From contig NC_014960.1 of the NCBI RefSeq assembly GCF_000199675.1, positions 1,736,001 through 1,800,000 on the forward strand: DNA of 64,000 nt, read 5' to 3'. The DNA is from Anaerolinea thermophila UNI-1 (GTDB taxonomy: Bacteria > Chloroflexota > Anaerolineae > Anaerolineales > Anaerolineaceae). Under the pieces are notes generated by a model. That model was not told the origin of the DNA. It was given only the letters and a program-made list of their open reading frames with translations, and searched no databases. Below are positions 1-9,165 of this stretch, piece after piece (position 1 is the stretch's first letter; the number at the start of each line of letters is the position of its first letter). The position numbers were made by a program, and so were the translations under genes.

Positions 1-1
1 T

Positions 2-394
2 ACATATTGTGGCGCTACCGTAGGGTCACTTTTCCCAGAAAAACACGAAGGTGATGGTGATCCATTAGATATTTGTGTCATAAGCGAGCGTCCCATCACA
101 AAATCAGAAGTCGTCCTGAATGCGCGAGTGGTGGGTGGCTTGAGAATGATTGACAATGGCGAAGCCGACGACAAGATCATTGCTATTCTTGCCAACGATA
201 GTTATTGGGAAAACGTGAATGACATTTCCCAATTGCCGACTGTCCTGGTAGAGAGATTAAGACATTATTTCAGTACCTACAAATTGGTGCCCGGCAAAGA
301 AAACCTTACCTATATCGAAAGTGTGTATGACCATGAGAAAGCCATGCAAATCGTTCAAGCCGCTATCGAGGATTACATTCAAATGTACGGCTAA
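2..394 (+). CDS. ppa: Inorganic pyrophosphatase (family I), 3' part
   Basis: The reading frame is open from the window edge, so the N-terminus is missing. It hydrolyses pyrophosphate to phosphate in the cytoplasm. The translated edge carries the family I signature (DGDPLD, about residue 19 of the visible part), followed by a VVGGLRMIDNGEADDK block that matches the metal and pyrophosphate binding region of soluble pyrophosphatases. An internal ATG at 128 lies inside this conserved core, so it is not the true start. About 130 residues are visible of the usual 170-180. It is convergent with the ior operon. Confidence 0.9.
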   Translation, partial: TYCGATVGSLFPEKHEGDGDPLDICVISERPITKSEVVLNARVVGGLRMIDNGEADDKIIAILANDSYWENVNDISQLPTVLVERLRHYFSTYKLVPGKENLTYIESVYDHEKAMQIVQAAIEDYIQMYG

Positions 395-405
395 AAAGAC
401 TTAGT

Positions 406-1014
406 TTATCCTTTGTGATTTGAAATGGCTAACCAATCATAACCTGCCTTAAGGGCACGAAGATTCAGTTCCAGATAACGGGACTGAATTGTTTTTTCCA
501 GTGTCCTGACACCATAGTCTAACTCGACGCCCAAACCCTTCAAGACAACCCCAATCATTACTGTATTGGCAACTCGTGCACTCCCCAAATCTTCAGCAAT
601 CTGATTGGCTGGAATCCAGAAAACCTTTGTTGTAAATTTGTGAAGCGTTGCTTCAATATCGGCATTGTTAGGATAAATTTGTTTGCCTGCCGATACCGTA
701 ATCGGTTCAATTTCATGGTCGTTTACGAAAATAGCGCCTGAGGGTTTCAACAATGGGAGATAACGAAGCGTTTCCAGTTTTTCGAAAGCAATTAAGGTGT
801 CTGCTTCTCCCTCACCAACAACAGGTGAAAAAACAGGCTTTCCCCAAACGACGTTCGAAACTACACTTCCCCCTCGCTGGGACATTCCGTGAATCTCCGC
901 TTTTTTAACATCCAACCCCAGAGATAGCCCAATTTCGGCAAGCAAATGACTTGCAAGTAACGTACCCTGTCCACCAACCCCTACCAGGACAAAACGATGG
1001 TTTTCCATATGCAT
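406..1014 (-). CDS. iorB: Indolepyruvate:ferredoxin oxidoreductase, beta subunit
   Basis: Small (gamma-type) subunit of the 2-oxoacid:ferredoxin oxidoreductase that oxidatively decarboxylates aryl pyruvates such as indolepyruvate and phenylpyruvate to aryl-acetyl-CoA. The N-terminal GVGGQGT glycine-rich motif and the total length of about 202 residues are typical of the POR gamma domain. The start is either the ATG at 1014 or the ATG two codons later at 1008, which is better spaced from an AGGA upstream. It begins 2 bp after the iorA stop, so the two subunits are co-translated. Confidence 0.93.
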   Translation of the reverse strand: MHMENHRFVLVGVGGQGTLLASHLLAEIGLSLGLDVKKAEIHGMSQRGGSVVSNVVWGKPVFSPVVGEGEADTLIAFEKLETLRYLPLLKPSGAIFVNDHEIEPITVSAGKQIYPNNADIEATLHKFTTKVFWIPANQIAEDLGSARVANTVMIGVVLKGLGVELDYGVRTLEKTIQSRYLELNLRALKAGYDWLAISNHKG

Positions 1015-1016
1015 TC

Positions 1017-2846
1017 CTACTGGTCAATCTCTTGTTTATCAAGTACCTGATTCCTGAATAAGATCGCATCTCGCGGACACACCTGAGCGCAAATCTCACA
1101 GCCTGTGCACAAAGAAGGATCAATAACTGCAAGTGGACGCTGGTACCGGGGATCTAATTTTTCAGACTTTGAAATCGCCGGACAACCTACTCGAAAACAC
1201 ATTGTACAACCGTTGCACTTTTCTTCGACTACTTCTAAAGGCACATATTTTGCCCGCGCTTCCGGCAACAATGCACATTCTTCACGGGTAATTAACACAG
1301 CCGGATCAGAAATTTTCATCCATTCCTTCAATGTTTTTTCAATGCCCTCTACGTCGTATCCATTCAATGTTTTTACATAAGTAAATCCGAGCGCTCTAAC
1401 CACATTCTCTATGTCAATTTCAGTCGTATCCCTCCCCTGCAAGGTTTTCCCTGTACCCGGGTTATCCTGATGCCCAGTCATCCCGGTTACACGGTTATCC
1501 ATAATAATGGTGATCACATTACTCCTGTTGTAAACCACATTGATCAAAGCAGGGATTCCCGTGTGAAAGAATGTAGAATCTCCAATCACTGCGACGTGTC
1601 TTTCCTGATCTCCTGCAACCGCAGCACCATGCGCCACCCCAATGCTTGCCCCCATACAACCACAAGTATGGATGGCATTCAACGGCTCGGTCAATCCCAA
1701 AGTATAGCAACCGATATCCCCGTTTACAGGGACTTTCAATTTGCTCAACACAAAAAACGCCCCTCTATGAGGACAACCCGGACAAAGAACCGGGGGACGT
1801 TGGGGTAACTCCATGGGAAACGAGGGGCTTGTTTGCAACATTTCGCCTTCAATTAATCCTGCTTCTATAGCAGCCTTGCGAACAATCTGAGCATTCAATT
1901 CCCCAACAATAGGGAAAATCCCTTTTGGAGTGTCCAGTGTTTGTTTTCCACGGTATAACTCTACCCCTAGCAATCGAACCTGATGTTCAATAAATGGGTC
2001 AAGTTCTTCCAGGACAATCAGACGTTCCACCATCGAGGCGAAGTTGCGAATTAATGCAGCCGGCAACGGATAAACCAAGCCCAATTTCAATATACTTGCC
2101 TCTGGAAATACTTCTCTCGCATATTGATAAGCGATTCCTCCGGTAATAATGCCCAGTTGTGATGAACGAATTTCCATGCGGTTGAGGGGTGAAGTCTCTG
2201 CATATTGTGAAATTTCCTGTATACGATGTTCAATTACGCCATGTCTCCGTCGAGCATTCGCTGGCACCATGACATATTTAGCCACGTTTCGAGGATATTT
2301 GATGGGATCTGAAGAAACAAAACGTTGTTCACTTACCTCAACGGGGGTGCTGGTATGGCAAACACGAGTAGTTAATCTCAACAGGACAGGAGTATCAAAC
2401 CTCTCACTTAAGTCAAATGCGGCAATCGCAAAATCATGGGCTTCCTGACTATCTGCAGGATCGATACAGGGAATCCGAACAAATTTGGCGTACTGACGAT
2501 TATCCTGTTCATTCTGAGAAGAATGCATGGAAGGGTCATCTGCGGAAACAATCACCAATCCCGCTTCAATCCCCGTCATAGCCGCATAAAAAAGGGAGTC
2601 TGCCGCCACATTTAAACCCACATGCTTCATCGTAGCAAAAGCTCTTCGTCCGGCATAGGCTGCTCCAATTGCCACATCCAGTGCAACTTTCTCATTGGGA
2701 GCCCATTCGGCATAAACTCCTGGATAGCGCGCGAAAATCTCCATAATCTCCGTGCTTGGTGTGCCTGGATAGCCAGAGCCCACCACCGCCCCCGCCGTCC
2801 AGGCACCTCGCGCCACAGCTTCATTACCGGATAATAAACGCTTCAT
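1017..2846 (-). CDS. iorA: Indolepyruvate:ferredoxin oxidoreductase, alpha subunit
   Basis: Large catalytic subunit, 609 residues, which is the normal length. An N-terminal pyruvate-oxidoreductase domain is followed by a CPGCPHRG motif near residue 357, the thiamine pyrophosphate and Mg binding region (GDIGCYTLG near 375, then GDS...MDN), and a C-terminal ferredoxin domain with two 4Fe-4S motifs: CNGCTMC near 542 and CTGCEIC near 580. It takes 2-oxo acids from aromatic amino acid transamination and passes electrons to ferredoxin. Its ATG overlaps the acd stop by 4 bp, so the three genes form one operon. Confidence 0.95.
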   Translation of the reverse strand: MKRLLSGNEAVARGAWTAGAVVGSGYPGTPSTEIMEIFARYPGVYAEWAPNEKVALDVAIGAAYAGRRAFATMKHVGLNVAADSLFYAAMTGIEAGLVIVSADDPSMHSSQNEQDNRQYAKFVRIPCIDPADSQEAHDFAIAAFDLSERFDTPVLLRLTTRVCHTSTPVEVSEQRFVSSDPIKYPRNVAKYVMVPANARRRHGVIEHRIQEISQYAETSPLNRMEIRSSQLGIITGGIAYQYAREVFPEASILKLGLVYPLPAALIRNFASMVERLIVLEELDPFIEHQVRLLGVELYRGKQTLDTPKGIFPIVGELNAQIVRKAAIEAGLIEGEMLQTSPSFPMELPQRPPVLCPGCPHRGAFFVLSKLKVPVNGDIGCYTLGLTEPLNAIHTCGCMGASIGVAHGAAVAGDQERHVAVIGDSTFFHTGIPALINVVYNRSNVITIIMDNRVTGMTGHQDNPGTGKTLQGRDTTEIDIENVVRALGFTYVKTLNGYDVEGIEKTLKEWMKISDPAVLITREECALLPEARAKYVPLEVVEEKCNGCTMCFRVGCPAISKSEKLDPRYQRPLAVIDPSLCTGCEICAQVCPRDAILFRNQVLDKQEIDQ

Positions 2847-4948
2847 GACTGCTCCTCCGCCAGGACAATGCGCCCATCTAAGGCTAAGACACCCTGTCCT
2901 TTAGGCAAAACAAGACAGGGGTTGATTTCTACTTCAGCGATTTGAGGGAAATCCAGGGCTAATTGTCCTAATCTTTGAATCCCTTCAACAATCCCCTCTA
3001 CATCAAATTCAGGCAAATTGCGATACCCGGTTAAGAGCTTGCCCGATTTAGTCTCAAAAACCATTTCCCTGGCTTCCTGATGGTCCACTGGAGCAATTCG
3101 AAATGCAACATCCTGGAAAACTTCAACAAAAATTCCGCCAAAGCCAAACATCAAGAGAGGCCCAAACACAGGATCGCGCTTCATCCCTATAATGACCTCT
3201 TGCCCTTTTGGAGCCATCTTCTCAATCAAGACACCTTCAATCATGGCTTCGGGCATTTTTTGTTTGACTTCTTCCATCATTTGATGGTATGCGGCTTCCA
3301 GTTCTTCAGGATTTCTAATTCCTATACGAATACCCCCAACATCAGATTTATGTAAAATGTGGGGAGAAACAATTTTCATGACTACAGATGGTCCAAACTC
3401 CTGATATAACTTTTGCGCTTCGTTCAAATTCGCGGCAAAGCCACCGGCTATCACCGGAATTCCATAGGCCTCAAGGATTGGCCGGGTATCTTTTTCTCCA
3501 ATTAATCGCTGGTATTTATATTGACTTAAAACTTCTTCCACCGTGCTTCTATGGCGACGAATCTCCCACTCTGTTTTCCGGTGAGATTTTTCTATCCAAT
3601 CGGCATAGAATTTCATGGATGCAAGCACCCGCCCCAAGGAATCCGGAAAAGTAAACATGGGGAAACCATTTTTATGAAGAACACGACGAGCCTCCTGCAC
3701 CGCTTCATCACCCATGAAGCAGCATAGTACCGGCTTATCGAGTCCTTTAGCAGCGTTTACAATAGCATCAGCTACTTTTTCCGCCTTAATCAACGCTTGA
3801 GGAACAAGGATGGGCAATAAAATATCCACATTCGGATCTTTGGCGAGTTCCTTAAACGAGCGTTCGTAATCTTCGGGTTCTGCCCCACCTAACATATCTA
3901 CCGGATTGGATACCTGCGCACTTGGATTCAAATGACTCCGTAAAACTTCTTGGGTCTCTTTTTCCAGATTCGCTAAAGAGAATCCGTGCATTCCCAAACT
4001 GTCGGAGGCTAGGGCAGCGGGACCTCCAGAATTGGTAAGGATGACCGCCCGATTCCCTCGAGGCAAGGCTTGACAGGTCAATACATGAGCGACATCAAAC
4101 AAGTCAGTGACAGTATCTACCTCTATCACGCCACACTGCTTAAAAGCCGTTTTATATGCGGTGATAGCACCAGCAATTGAACCTGTGTGAGAGGAAACCG
4201 CTTTTGCTCCGGCTTGGGTTTTTCCTGCCTTTAGGAGCACAATAGGCTTGGATTTGGCAACCTGTTCACAAACCCCCATAAACCGTGAGCCATCTTTTAT
4301 GGCCTCCACGTACAGAGCAATGACCCGAGTATCCGGATCATCTGCAAGGTATTCAATCATATCCGTTTCGGTAACATCGGCTTCGTTTCCTAAACTCACA
4401 AAGTTAGAGAAGCCAATATGTTTTCCCCGAACGTAATCAACAATCCCCCCGCAAATCGCTCCGGACTGGGAAAGAAAACCGATATGCCCTTTTTCGGGGA
4501 CACCATGAATAAAGGTGGTATTCAATCCGGAATATAAATCCATTGTCCCTACACAATTTGGACCTACAAGGCGCATTCCATATTTGTGGGCAATTTCCAA
4601 ACACTGTTTCTCCAGTTTCTCACCTTCGGGACCAATTTCGCGAAAACCACCCGAGATAATTGTCACCGCCTTAATTCCTCTTTGACCACAAGCCTCAAGC
4701 ACCGCAGGTGTCAAATTTGACGCCACGACTGACACGGCCAGATCCACTGGATCAGGAACGCTGAGAATATCAGGATAACAGGTTAAGCCCAGAATCTCTT
4801 TGGCATTCGGGTTTACTGGATAAATTTTTCCCTGAAATCCGTACTGAAGCAAATTCTTAAAAATCCCAAAACTCAATTTTGTTGGGTTAGAGGATGCTCC
4901 AATGATTGCAACACCTTGTGGTTTGAAAAAAGGAAGAAGGGGATGCAT
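2843..4948 (-). CDS. acd: Acyl-CoA synthetase (ADP-forming), fused alpha-beta
   Basis: Converts acyl-CoA, ADP and phosphate to acid, CoA and ATP. It is the energy-conserving step after IorAB. The N-terminal CoA-binding Rossmann domain has VAIIGASSNPTK. It is followed by a succinyl-CoA-ligase-like domain with the phosphohistidine site SSHTGSIAG (near residue 253), and a C-terminal ATP-grasp domain from about residue 475 (VVMKIVSPHILHKSDVGG). The frame extends 18 codons further upstream, but the ATG at 4948 has a GAGGAG ribosome binding site 5-6 bases before it, giving 701 residues. Substrate range (aryl-acetyl, acetyl or branched-chain CoA) is inferred from the ior neighbours. Confidence 0.9.
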   Translation of the reverse strand: MHPLLPFFKPQGVAIIGASSNPTKLSFGIFKNLLQYGFQGKIYPVNPNAKEILGLTCYPDILSVPDPVDLAVSVVASNLTPAVLEACGQRGIKAVTIISGGFREIGPEGEKLEKQCLEIAHKYGMRLVGPNCVGTMDLYSGLNTTFIHGVPEKGHIGFLSQSGAICGGIVDYVRGKHIGFSNFVSLGNEADVTETDMIEYLADDPDTRVIALYVEAIKDGSRFMGVCEQVAKSKPIVLLKAGKTQAGAKAVSSHTGSIAGAITAYKTAFKQCGVIEVDTVTDLFDVAHVLTCQALPRGNRAVILTNSGGPAALASDSLGMHGFSLANLEKETQEVLRSHLNPSAQVSNPVDMLGGAEPEDYERSFKELAKDPNVDILLPILVPQALIKAEKVADAIVNAAKGLDKPVLCCFMGDEAVQEARRVLHKNGFPMFTFPDSLGRVLASMKFYADWIEKSHRKTEWEIRRHRSTVEEVLSQYKYQRLIGEKDTRPILEAYGIPVIAGGFAANLNEAQKLYQEFGPSVVMKIVSPHILHKSDVGGIRIGIRNPEELEAAYHQMMEEVKQKMPEAMIEGVLIEKMAPKGQEVIIGMKRDPVFGPLLMFGFGGIFVEVFQDVAFRIAPVDHQEAREMVFETKSGKLLTGYRNLPEFDVEGIVEGIQRLGQLALDFPQIAEVEINPCLVLPKGQGVLALDGRIVLAEEQS

Positions 4949-5246
4949 AATTCTCCTCAAATCAGGTAATTTGTCTATGTTATACAAATTTACACCGAAC
5001 AAGTCTATTCGTCTTCATCACTTCCTGATAAGTAAAGTGTCACAATAAAACCAATTTGAACGAAGCACCTCTTAAAAAATGGGCTTCTATCTCTTTCTAC
5101 AGGTATTTTCAAAAATATTTTCTGCCGTATTGGTACGTTAAATAGAGAGGAAATTAAGTGGCAAAAAAAATAAAGGGAAATGTTTAGAGAGAGTTAAAAA
5201 GTCTCCATGATATAATAAAACCAATCTGCACATTGATAAAAATTCC
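4949..5246. promoter_or_regulatory. Divergent intergenic region between acd-ior and the DUF62-ECF operon
   Basis: AT-rich 298-bp region between two divergent operons. A perfect TATAAT at 5211-5216 lies 30 bp before the DUF62 start and is a likely minus-10 element. I see no convincing minus-35 hexamer at 17 bp. No gene is visible here. The frame-extended N-terminus of acd is not supported. Confidence 0.4.
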
Positions 5247-6044
5247 ATGAACATTATCACAATTCTCACCGATTTTGGACTTCAAGACGGATATCCGGGG
5301 GTTATGAAAGGAGTAATTTACAGGATTGCTCCTTCGGTTCAAATTGTTGATATATCCCATCAGGTTCCCCCACAAAATATCTCCAGAGGGGCACGTATTC
5401 TGGAACGGTCATACGCTTTCTTTCCCCCAGGAACAATTCATATTGCCGTGGTAGATCCTGGCGTTGGCACAAAGCGTCGCCCAATGGCAGCAAAAATTGG
5501 GGATTATTTTTTTGTTGGACCAGATAACGGTATTTTCACCGCGCCTCTGTTAAGGGCAGAAGGAGAAGGAAAGGCTATTGAATGTGTTGAACTTAATCAA
5601 CCAGAGTACTGGCTGGAGAATGTGAGTCATGTCTTCCACGGAAGAGATATCTTTGCACCGGTTGCTGCCCACCTGGCAAACGGAGTTGCCCTCCAGAACC
5701 TTGGCATCCCAATTCAGAATCCCGTGCTTCTTAATTTGCCCCAAGCACAAATTTTTGAAAACCAAATCCTTGGAGAAATAACAGACGTGGATCACTTTGG
5801 GAACTTGAGTACAAACATTCCTGGTAACTGGCTCTCAAAGTACTCTCCTGGCAATCTAACCTTTTGCTTAGGAGATGTAATCATTCATGGATTAAACAAA
5901 ACCTTTGGAGAACGCCCTGAAGGGGAATGGGTTGCGTTCATTGATTCCGATAACTACCTGGCTCTCGCCATCGTAAACGGGAACGCTGCATCCAAGGCAC
6001 AGTGTGGAGCAGGAACTCCGATTATAGTTAAAATTTCTACATAA
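5247..6044 (+). CDS. SAM hydroxide adenosyltransferase (DUF62 family)
   Basis: 265 residues, full length for the family. These enzymes hydrolyse S-adenosyl-L-methionine to adenosine and methionine. They are related to bacterial fluorinase and chlorinase, but use hydroxide instead of halide. Typical motifs are ILTDFGLQDGYPGVMKG at the N-terminus, DISHQVPP, VVDPGVGT, GPDNGIF and HGRDIFAPVAAHL. There is no sign of the insertion loop of true fluorinases that I can recognise. It is the first gene of an operon with an ECF transporter starting 11 bp downstream, which suggests a link to adenosine, methionine or cofactor salvage. That link is inference. Confidence 0.88.
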   Translation: MNIITILTDFGLQDGYPGVMKGVIYRIAPSVQIVDISHQVPPQNISRGARILERSYAFFPPGTIHIAVVDPGVGTKRRPMAAKIGDYFFVGPDNGIFTAPLLRAEGEGKAIECVELNQPEYWLENVSHVFHGRDIFAPVAAHLANGVALQNLGIPIQNPVLLNLPQAQIFENQILGEITDVDHFGNLSTNIPGNWLSKYSPGNLTFCLGDVIIHGLNKTFGERPEGEWVAFIDSDNYLALAIVNGNAASKAQCGAGTPIIVKIST

Positions 6045-6055
6045 AGAAAAGTGGT

Positions 6056-7675
6056 ATGTCTAACAATCATTCATCCCTTCCACTCGTTGTTGAAAACCTG
6101 ACCTTTCGTTATGAAAGGAGAGAAAAGCCGGCTATCAAGAATATTTCCTTTTCCATTCAGCCAGGGCAAATTGTTCTGCTGGCAGGTTCGAGTGGCTGCG
6201 GCAAGACAACCCTCATGCGTTGCATCAACGGTTTAGCCCCAAACATTTATAAAGGGGAAATGACGGGGAAAATCAGCGTTTTTGGGCATGATGTAACACA
6301 AATGTCTTTGTTGCAATTGTCCCAATACGTAGGTACCCTTCTACAAGATCCTGAAAGACAAATTGTAGCCAGTCATGTTCTTAATGAAGTGGCTTTCGGT
6401 TTAGAAAATCTGGGCATTCCCCGGCTCCGTATCCTTCAAAGAGTTGAAAAAACTTTAGAATATCTGGGAATTGATCATCTCAAAGATCGAGAGACTTTTA
6501 AACTTTCCGGTGGAGAAAAACAAAAAGTTGCACTCGCTGGGGTTCTGGTAATGGAACCTAAACTGCTTTTACTGGATGAACCTCTGGCAAGTCTGGACCC
6601 TGCCTCGGCAGCAGAAGCCCTGAGCATGTTCAAACGTCTTGCTGAAGATGGTATTTCTATATTGTTGGTCGAACATCGGGTAGAGGATGTCCTGGCGATT
6701 CATCCTGATGTTATCATTTACATGGAAGACGGAGAAATTACCTATCACGGAGATGTGAAGGGATTTCTAGAAATCGCTGATTTTTCCAAGGTTAAACTTC
6801 CAGCCGAAGTTGTCGCTCAGCGTGCAAAATCTGTGCATTTTCCACCTTTATCACGGCAATTTACGCCAGAAACATCTTCAGAACTTCTTCGGTTCGAAAA
6901 TGTTACTTTTCAATACCATCCCGAAATACCTCCAACACTGAAAAATATTAACTTTTCCATTCATAAGGGAGAAGTTACTGCCATTTTGGGACATAACGGA
7001 GCTGGGAAAACCACTCTTGTCAAACACGCATTGGGGTTGTTGAAGCCTACCAAAGGAACAGTTTATCTGGATGGCAAAGACACAAAAACAATAACAATTG
7101 CAGAGGCCGCCCATACAATTGGGTATGTATTCCAAAGTCCGACTCAAATGTTATTTGCTCCAACTGTCGAACAGGAATTAGCCTTTGGTCCCCAAAATTT
7201 GGGATTTTCCCCACAAGAAATTCAACAAAATGTGGATTGGGCTCTTCAAACTGTCCACCTGGAGAATGAAAAACGTACTCCTCCATTGGCATTATCCTTT
7301 GGACAGCAAAAACGGGTAAGTATTGCTTCCATTCTTTCCATGAAGTCCCGTATCCTCATGATGGATGAGCCAACTGCTGGGCAGGACTACTGGAACTATC
7401 ATTCATTCATGTCCTCTATTCTTGAAATGCCCGGATATGACGCTGTTTTATTCATCACCCATGACTTGGATCTCGCGATTACTTACGCCAATCGGATCAT
7501 CCTTATGGCAAATGGCGAAATTATTCGCGACGGAAGTCCAGAGGAAGTGTTAAGAGATATTGAAACATTGAAAAACGCGCACGTTCTTCCTACCTCACTT
7601 CTCTCTCTAAATTTGAAATTATTCGATAGAACGCGGAAATTTTTGCGGGCAGAATTGCTTGCAAATTTCATATAA
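6056..7675 (+). CDS. ECF transporter ATPase, two fused ATP-binding domains (EcfA-EcfA')
   Basis: 539-residue cytoplasmic ATPase pair that powers an energy-coupling-factor importer. Domain 1 has Walker A GSSGCGKTT (near residue 45), Q-loop LLQDPERQI, signature LSGGEKQ and Walker B LLLLDEPLASLDP. Domain 2 has Walker A GHNGAGKTT (near 311), a slightly atypical signature LSFGQQKR, and Walker B ILMMDEPTAGQD. Separate ecfA1 and ecfA2 genes are more common, and the fused arrangement resembles YkoD-type ATPases. The S and T components follow directly, so the cluster encodes a dedicated transporter rather than a shared one. Confidence 0.92.
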   Translation: MSNNHSSLPLVVENLTFRYERREKPAIKNISFSIQPGQIVLLAGSSGCGKTTLMRCINGLAPNIYKGEMTGKISVFGHDVTQMSLLQLSQYVGTLLQDPERQIVASHVLNEVAFGLENLGIPRLRILQRVEKTLEYLGIDHLKDRETFKLSGGEKQKVALAGVLVMEPKLLLLDEPLASLDPASAAEALSMFKRLAEDGISILLVEHRVEDVLAIHPDVIIYMEDGEITYHGDVKGFLEIADFSKVKLPAEVVAQRAKSVHFPPLSRQFTPETSSELLRFENVTFQYHPEIPPTLKNINFSIHKGEVTAILGHNGAGKTTLVKHALGLLKPTKGTVYLDGKDTKTITIAEAAHTIGYVFQSPTQMLFAPTVEQELAFGPQNLGFSPQEIQQNVDWALQTVHLENEKRTPPLALSFGQQKRVSIASILSMKSRILMMDEPTAGQDYWNYHSFMSSILEMPGYDAVLFITHDLDLAITYANRIILMANGEIIRDGSPEEVLRDIETLKNAHVLPTSLLSLNLKLFDRTRKFLRAELLANFI

Positions 7676-7697
7676 TATCTATTGAAAGGAGCAAGAG

Positions 7698-8243
7698 ATG
7701 AAAAAATCTTTGTGGAGTTTCGGAACTCGCGAGGTTGTCTTTGCCGCTATTGGCGCGGCGCTGTATGGGGTTCTCTCTTACGCCACTAACATTCTTCAAA
7801 TTCCCGGTGCGGGGAACGTTGCCATTCGTCCAGCAGTAGCGCTTCCAATGTTCTTCGGCGTCGCCTTCGGGCCGATTGTGGGTTTCATTTCCGGTCTGCT
7901 TGGGAATGTGATTGGAGACCTCCTTTCCGGTTACGGGTTCTGGCCCTGGTGGGATTTAGCCAACGGGATTATGGGGTTCTTCCCAGGCTTAGTTTACATC
8001 GGAATTAAGAACTTCAAAGATACTTCTGATATTTTGAAAGCCGAAGGCATGGTTATTGTGGGAGTTCTGGTAGGAATCGGTATTGCTGCCATCTCTGAAC
8101 TGTGGGTCTCCGGGGTAGATTTTGCCACCACCATTTCTATTAACTTTATCCCTTCAGTAACCACTAACCTGGTCAATGGACTGATTCTTGTTCCTATCCT
8201 CATGGTAGCGTACAGCGCGATTCAAGCCCGCTCAGGGAGATAG
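7698..8243 (+). CDS. ECF transporter substrate-binding S component
   Basis: 181-residue membrane protein with five to six hydrophobic segments and the ECF S-component pattern: an N-terminal REVVFAAIGAALYGVLSY helix, then RPAVALPMFFGVAFGPIVG and a glycine-rich GLLGNVIGDLLSGYGF stretch. An AAGGAG site precedes the ATG by 8 bases. The substrate cannot be read from sequence. The adjacent DUF62 gene suggests a compound related to SAM or nucleoside salvage, and a vitamin precursor such as a thiamine moiety is also possible. Confidence 0.85.
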   Translation: MKKSLWSFGTREVVFAAIGAALYGVLSYATNILQIPGAGNVAIRPAVALPMFFGVAFGPIVGFISGLLGNVIGDLLSGYGFWPWWDLANGIMGFFPGLVYIGIKNFKDTSDILKAEGMVIVGVLVGIGIAAISELWVSGVDFATTISINFIPSVTTNLVNGLILVPILMVAYSAIQARSGR

Positions 8244-8250
8244 TCTTTCT

Positions 8251-8279
8251 TGAGGGGAGAGTGAAAAACTCTCCCCTCA
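8251..8279 (+). other. Intra-operon RNA hairpin between S and T component genes
   Basis: A 12-bp near-perfect inverted repeat (TGAGGGGAGAGT with its complement) around a 5-base GAAAA loop lies 8 bases after the S-component stop. No T-run follows, so it is more likely an mRNA stability or processing element than a terminator. Confidence 0.6.
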
Positions 8280-8301
8280 CCTGAACCAACATTAATTGCT
8301 T

Positions 8302-9150
8302 ATGATTGCAAATTTTAGTTACAGATCACATCACAGCATTATTGAAAAGATTGACCCAAGAGCAAGGTGGATTTTTGCTCTGTGCATGTTGTTTTCAATT
8401 GTGTTGTTTTGGGATTTAAGAATATTATCTGTTTTCTTTGCACTTTCACTGGCACAGTTTTTTGCCAGTAAAGTAACCTGGAAAGAAACAAAGAGGGCAT
8501 GGATTTTTATTCTTGTACTTTCCAGCATGATGATTTTTGTCAATACAGTCATCACCGGAGTGGAGACAGTTGGTGGAACCGTACGTGGTGGAACACCGTT
8601 ATTTTCAATCAAATTTCCTTTCCTGGATTCTTTTTACGTTCTCACTGTTGAACGCTTGTGGTTTGCATTAACCCAGTACCTTCGGATCATTTCCATTGCC
8701 AGTTTGTTTATTATCCTGCCCTTTACCATGGATCCACGGTTGTATGGAACAACCTTCCGTGGATTGGGATTTCCAGACAAACTCGCCTATACCATGGATC
8801 TGGCTTTTCGTTTTATTCCAACTATTGCCAGAGATTTCAATGTGACGCTGGATGCACAGAGAGCACGTGGGTTTGAACTTGACAAAGGGAATATAAATAT
8901 CCTGCAAAGAATTCGCCGCATGGCTCCGTTGATGGTTCCTGTAACCATGAATTCCATCCTCGCAGGAGAAGATATTGCCAATGCCATGGACCTGAGATGT
9001 TTTGGGTTGAAAAAACGGTCATGGGTGGAAAGTCTGCGTTATAAAGCGGGCGATCTTGCCCTGATAATCTTCTCCATATTTATTCTTGGAATATCTCTGT
9101 ATCTTCGTTTTGGGCTCAAAATCGGAGATTTCTGGATGCCTGGGATGTAA
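8302..9150 (+). CDS. ECF transporter transmembrane T component (EcfT)
   Basis: 282-residue integral membrane scaffold that couples the S component to the ATPases. It has about five membrane segments and the two cytoplasmic coupling motifs: an AQRARG box (near residue 193) and a second MDLRCFG box (near 230). The N-terminus IDPRARW...LFSIVLFW is typical for EcfT/CbiQ. An in-frame TTG at 8296 could also start the protein, but the ATG at 8302 is preferred. No strong ribosome binding site is visible, so translation may depend on the upstream gene. Confidence 0.88.
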   Translation: MIANFSYRSHHSIIEKIDPRARWIFALCMLFSIVLFWDLRILSVFFALSLAQFFASKVTWKETKRAWIFILVLSSMMIFVNTVITGVETVGGTVRGGTPLFSIKFPFLDSFYVLTVERLWFALTQYLRIISIASLFIILPFTMDPRLYGTTFRGLGFPDKLAYTMDLAFRFIPTIARDFNVTLDAQRARGFELDKGNINILQRIRRMAPLMVPVTMNSILAGEDIANAMDLRCFGLKKRSWVESLRYKAGDLALIIFSIFILGISLYLRFGLKIGDFWMPGM

Positions 9151-9165
9151 ATTAAGGAGCGATCC

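Noticed and set aside
4949..5002. Longer N-terminus of the acyl-CoA synthetase
   Set aside because: The ATG at 4948 has a strong, well-spaced ribosome binding site and starts right at the conserved domain.
5247..6044. Fluorinase or chlorinase (halogenating enzyme)
   Set aside because: Overall motifs fit the DUF62 hydroxide-using branch, and no halometabolite gene neighbours are present.
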